NCBI GenBank assembly: GCA_035515515.1
Contig: DATJBC010000136.1
Coordinates: forward strand, 1-23,845
DNA length: 23,845 nt
From: DATJBC01 sp035515515
Lineage (GTDB): Bacteria > Actinomycetota > Acidimicrobiia > Acidimicrobiales > UBA8190
Direction: 5' to 3'
Shown here: one piece after another, positions 22,339 to 23,845 of the stretch
Layout: the number at the start of each line of letters is the position of its first letter
Position numbering within the stretch: the stretch's first letter is position 1
Program-made: the position numbers and the translations under genes
The notes under the pieces: model-generated
Told to the model about the DNA's origin: nothing
Database searches by the model: none
What the model saw: the letters and a program-made list of their open reading frames with translations, nothing else

Positions 22339-23589
22339 TCAGTCTGCCCCGAGGATCATCCCGGCGCCGACCGTGGCATTGGTGTCCTCGGCCACCGCCA
22401 CGAACGAGCCCGTGGCCCGGTTGCGGCGGTAGCTGTCGTAGAACAGCGGCTGGGTGACGCGCAGGCTGATCCGCCCGACGTCGTTCAGGCGCAGCGTCCC
22501 GGCGGACTCGTCGCGGTGCAGCGTGTTCACGTCGAGGCGGTAGTGGACCTTGCGCACCTGGGCCCGCACCCAGCGGGTGGTGTGCTTGACGGCCACCACG
22601 TCCCCCTCGCTCAGGGGCCGCTCGGTCATCCAGCACAGCATGGCGTCGATGTCCTGGCCCACCGTGGGCTGGTTGTGGGGCCTGCACAGCATGTCCCCCC
22701 GCGACACGTCGAGGTCCTCGGCCAGGCGCACCATGACCGACATGGGCGCGAAGGCCTCCTCCACCGGTCCGTCGAAGGTGTCGATGGCGGCGATGGTGGT
22801 GGTGAGCCCCGAGGGCAGCACGGCCACCTCGTCGCCCACCCGGAAGACCCCGCCCGCCACCCGGCCCGCGTATCCCCGGAAGTCGGGCAGGGTGGACGCC
22901 GTGGGGCGCACCACCCACTGCACGGGGAACCGGGGGTCGATGAGGTTGCGGTCCGACGCGATGTAGACCTGCTCGAGGTGGTGCAGGAGCGACGGCCCCT
23001 GGTACCAGCCCATGTTGAGCGAGCGCTCCACCACGTTGTCGCCGTGCAGGGCCGAGATGGGGATGAACGACAGGTCGGTGACCTCGAGCCGGGCGGCGAA
23101 GTCCTTGAACTCCTCCCGGATGGCGCTGAACACGCCCTCGTCGTAGTCGACGAGGTCCATCTTGTTGACGCACACGAGCAGGTGCGGCACCCGCAGCAGC
23201 GTGGCCAGGAAGGCGTGGCGCTTGGTCTGCTCCACGATGCCCTTGCGGGCGTCCACCAGCACCAGGGTGAGGTCCGAGGTGGAGTTCCCCGTGACCATGT
23301 TGCGCGTGTACTGCACGTGCCCCGGCGTGTCGGCGATGATGAACTTGCGCAGGGGCGTGGCGAAGTAGCGGTAGGCGACGTCGATGGTGATGCCCTGCTC
23401 GCGCTCGGCCCGCAGCCCGTCGGTGAGGAGGGCGAGGTCGGTGTACTCGTCGCCCCGCTGGCGGCTGAGGCGCTCGACCGATTCGAGCTGGTCCTCGAAG
23501 ATGGCCTTGGAGTCGTACAGCAGGCGCCCGATGAGGGTGCTCTTGCCGTCGTCGACCGAGCCGGCGGTGGCGAAGCGCAGGAGCTCCAC
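22339..23589 (-). CDS. cysN: Sulfate adenylyltransferase subunit 1 (GTPase)
   Basis: GTPase subunit that drives ATP sulfurylase with CysD. The 416-residue protein has G1 GSVDDGKS at 10-17, the effector region EREQGITID, G3 DTPGH at 87-91 and G4 NKMD at 142-145, then the EF-Tu-like beta-barrel domains (GDEVAVLPSG, ISRGDM-like VSRGDMLCRPHNQP, RLDVNTLHRD). It closely resembles the CysN half of mycobacterial CysNC and ends where that half ends (DTNATVGAGMILGAD). The GTG at 23589 follows the cysD stop by 2 bases; reading frames further upstream overlap cysD and are not protein-like. Confidence 0.96.
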   Translation of the reverse strand: MELLRFATAGSVDDGKSTLIGRLLYDSKAIFEDQLESVERLSRQRGDEYTDLALLTDGLRAEREQGITIDVAYRYFATPLRKFIIADTPGHVQYTRNMVTGNSTSDLTLVLVDARKGIVEQTKRHAFLATLLRVPHLLVCVNKMDLVDYDEGVFSAIREEFKDFAARLEVTDLSFIPISALHGDNVVERSLNMGWYQGPSLLHHLEQVYIASDRNLIDPRFPVQWVVRPTASTLPDFRGYAGRVAGGVFRVGDEVAVLPSGLTTTIAAIDTFDGPVEEAFAPMSVMVRLAEDLDVSRGDMLCRPHNQPTVGQDIDAMLCWMTERPLSEGDVVAVKHTTRWVRAQVRKVHYRLDVNTLHRDESAGTLRLNDVGRISLRVTQPLFYDSYRRNRATGSFVAVAEDTNATVGAGMILGAD

Positions 23590-23591
23590 GG

Positions 23592-23845
23592 CTAGAAGTA
23601 GCCCTCCCGCTTGCGGTCCTCCATGGCGGCCTCGCTGAACTTGTCGTCGGCCCGGGTGGCGCCCCGCTCGGTCAGGCGGGTGACGGAGGTCTCGGCGATG
23701 ATCTCCTCGACGGTGAGGGCGTTGGACTCCACCGCCCCCGTGCACGTCATGTCGCCCACCGTGCGGTAGCGGACGACCGAGGTGAAGGACTCCTCCTCCT
23801 CGAGGAGCGACACGAACGGCCCCACCGACAGCAGCATCCCGTCGC
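23592..23845 (-). CDS. cysD: Sulfate adenylyltransferase subunit 2 (partial, 5' end outside window)
   Basis: Only the C-terminal 83 or so residues are in the window. They carry the diagnostic end of CysD: VRYRTVGDMTCTGAVESNA, TVEEIIAE, and the terminal MEDRKREGYF, which matches the E. coli MELKKRQGYF ending. CysD is the catalytic ATP-sulfurylase subunit that makes APS from sulfate and ATP. The N-terminal PAPS-reductase-like fold with the PP-loop lies beyond position 23845. The stop codon is 2 bases before the cysN start, so the genes are tightly coupled. Confidence 0.94.
   Translation of the reverse strand, partial: DGMLLSVGPFVSLLEEEESFTSVVRYRTVGDMTCTGAVESNALTVEEIIAETSVTRLTERGATRADDKFSEAAMEDRKREGYF

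Overview
The window is about 24 kb of very GC-rich chromosomal DNA (roughly 70% or more by eye) carrying almost entirely core-metabolism genes. Protein resemblances (S1, PolA, PdtaR, CysN) and the order pdtaR-polA-rpsA, as in Mycobacterium tuberculosis, point to an actinobacterium. A dedicated trpF, unfused cysN and cysC, a FAS-II cluster that includes fabG, and several apparently leaderless genes fit a deep-branching lineage such as Acidimicrobiia better than Streptomyces or Mycobacterium. That lineage call is inference. I see no transposase, integrase, phage gene, CRISPR array or shift in base composition.

Layout. 1-5032 (minus strand): the 5' two thirds of rpsA, polA, the ANTAR response regulator pdtaR, a small coiled-coil gene and tRNA-Leu(CAA). 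5165-9665 (plus): a type II fatty-acid synthesis operon fabD-fabH-fabG-acpP-fabF. fabD-fabH, fabH-fabG and acpP-fabF overlap at stop/start codons, and FabD carries an extra C-terminal barrel-like domain. 9808-11445 (plus): an ABC1/UbiB-family kinase-like protein. 11470-12297 (minus): a proline-rich, single-span membrane protein with a DUF5666-like outer domain. 12437-15936 (minus): trpC-trpF-trpB-trpA, the last steps of tryptophan synthesis. 16105-18189 (plus): an OmpR-family response regulator and its histidine kinase, divergent from trpC across a spacer with three 11-bp-phased CCTCAC repeats. 18302-19345 (minus): a secreted protein with a LASTG sorting-like motif and an unusually long cytoplasmic tail. 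19632-21467 (minus): a receiver-GGDEF(degenerate)-EAL protein. 21723-23845 (minus): cysC, cysN and the end of cysD, for sulfate activation.

How the genes work together. FabD charges ACP with malonate, FabH starts chains, FabG reduces and FabF elongates. TrpC and TrpF make indole-3-glycerol phosphate from phosphoribosyl anthranilate, and TrpAB finish tryptophan. CysD/CysN make APS and CysC phosphorylates it to PAPS. PdtaR, the OmpR-family pair and the receiver-GGDEF-EAL protein are three separate signalling outputs.

No wholly new multi-gene system is evident. The points most worth follow-up are the lysine-free biotinyl/lipoyl-like tail on FabD, the phased repeats between trpC and the two-component operon, the LASTG protein with a long tail, the GGDEF/EAL protein with a broken GGDEF motif, a 15-bp tandem repeat in frame with acpP, and a repeated TANNNT-N7-start codon pattern suggesting leaderless transcription.
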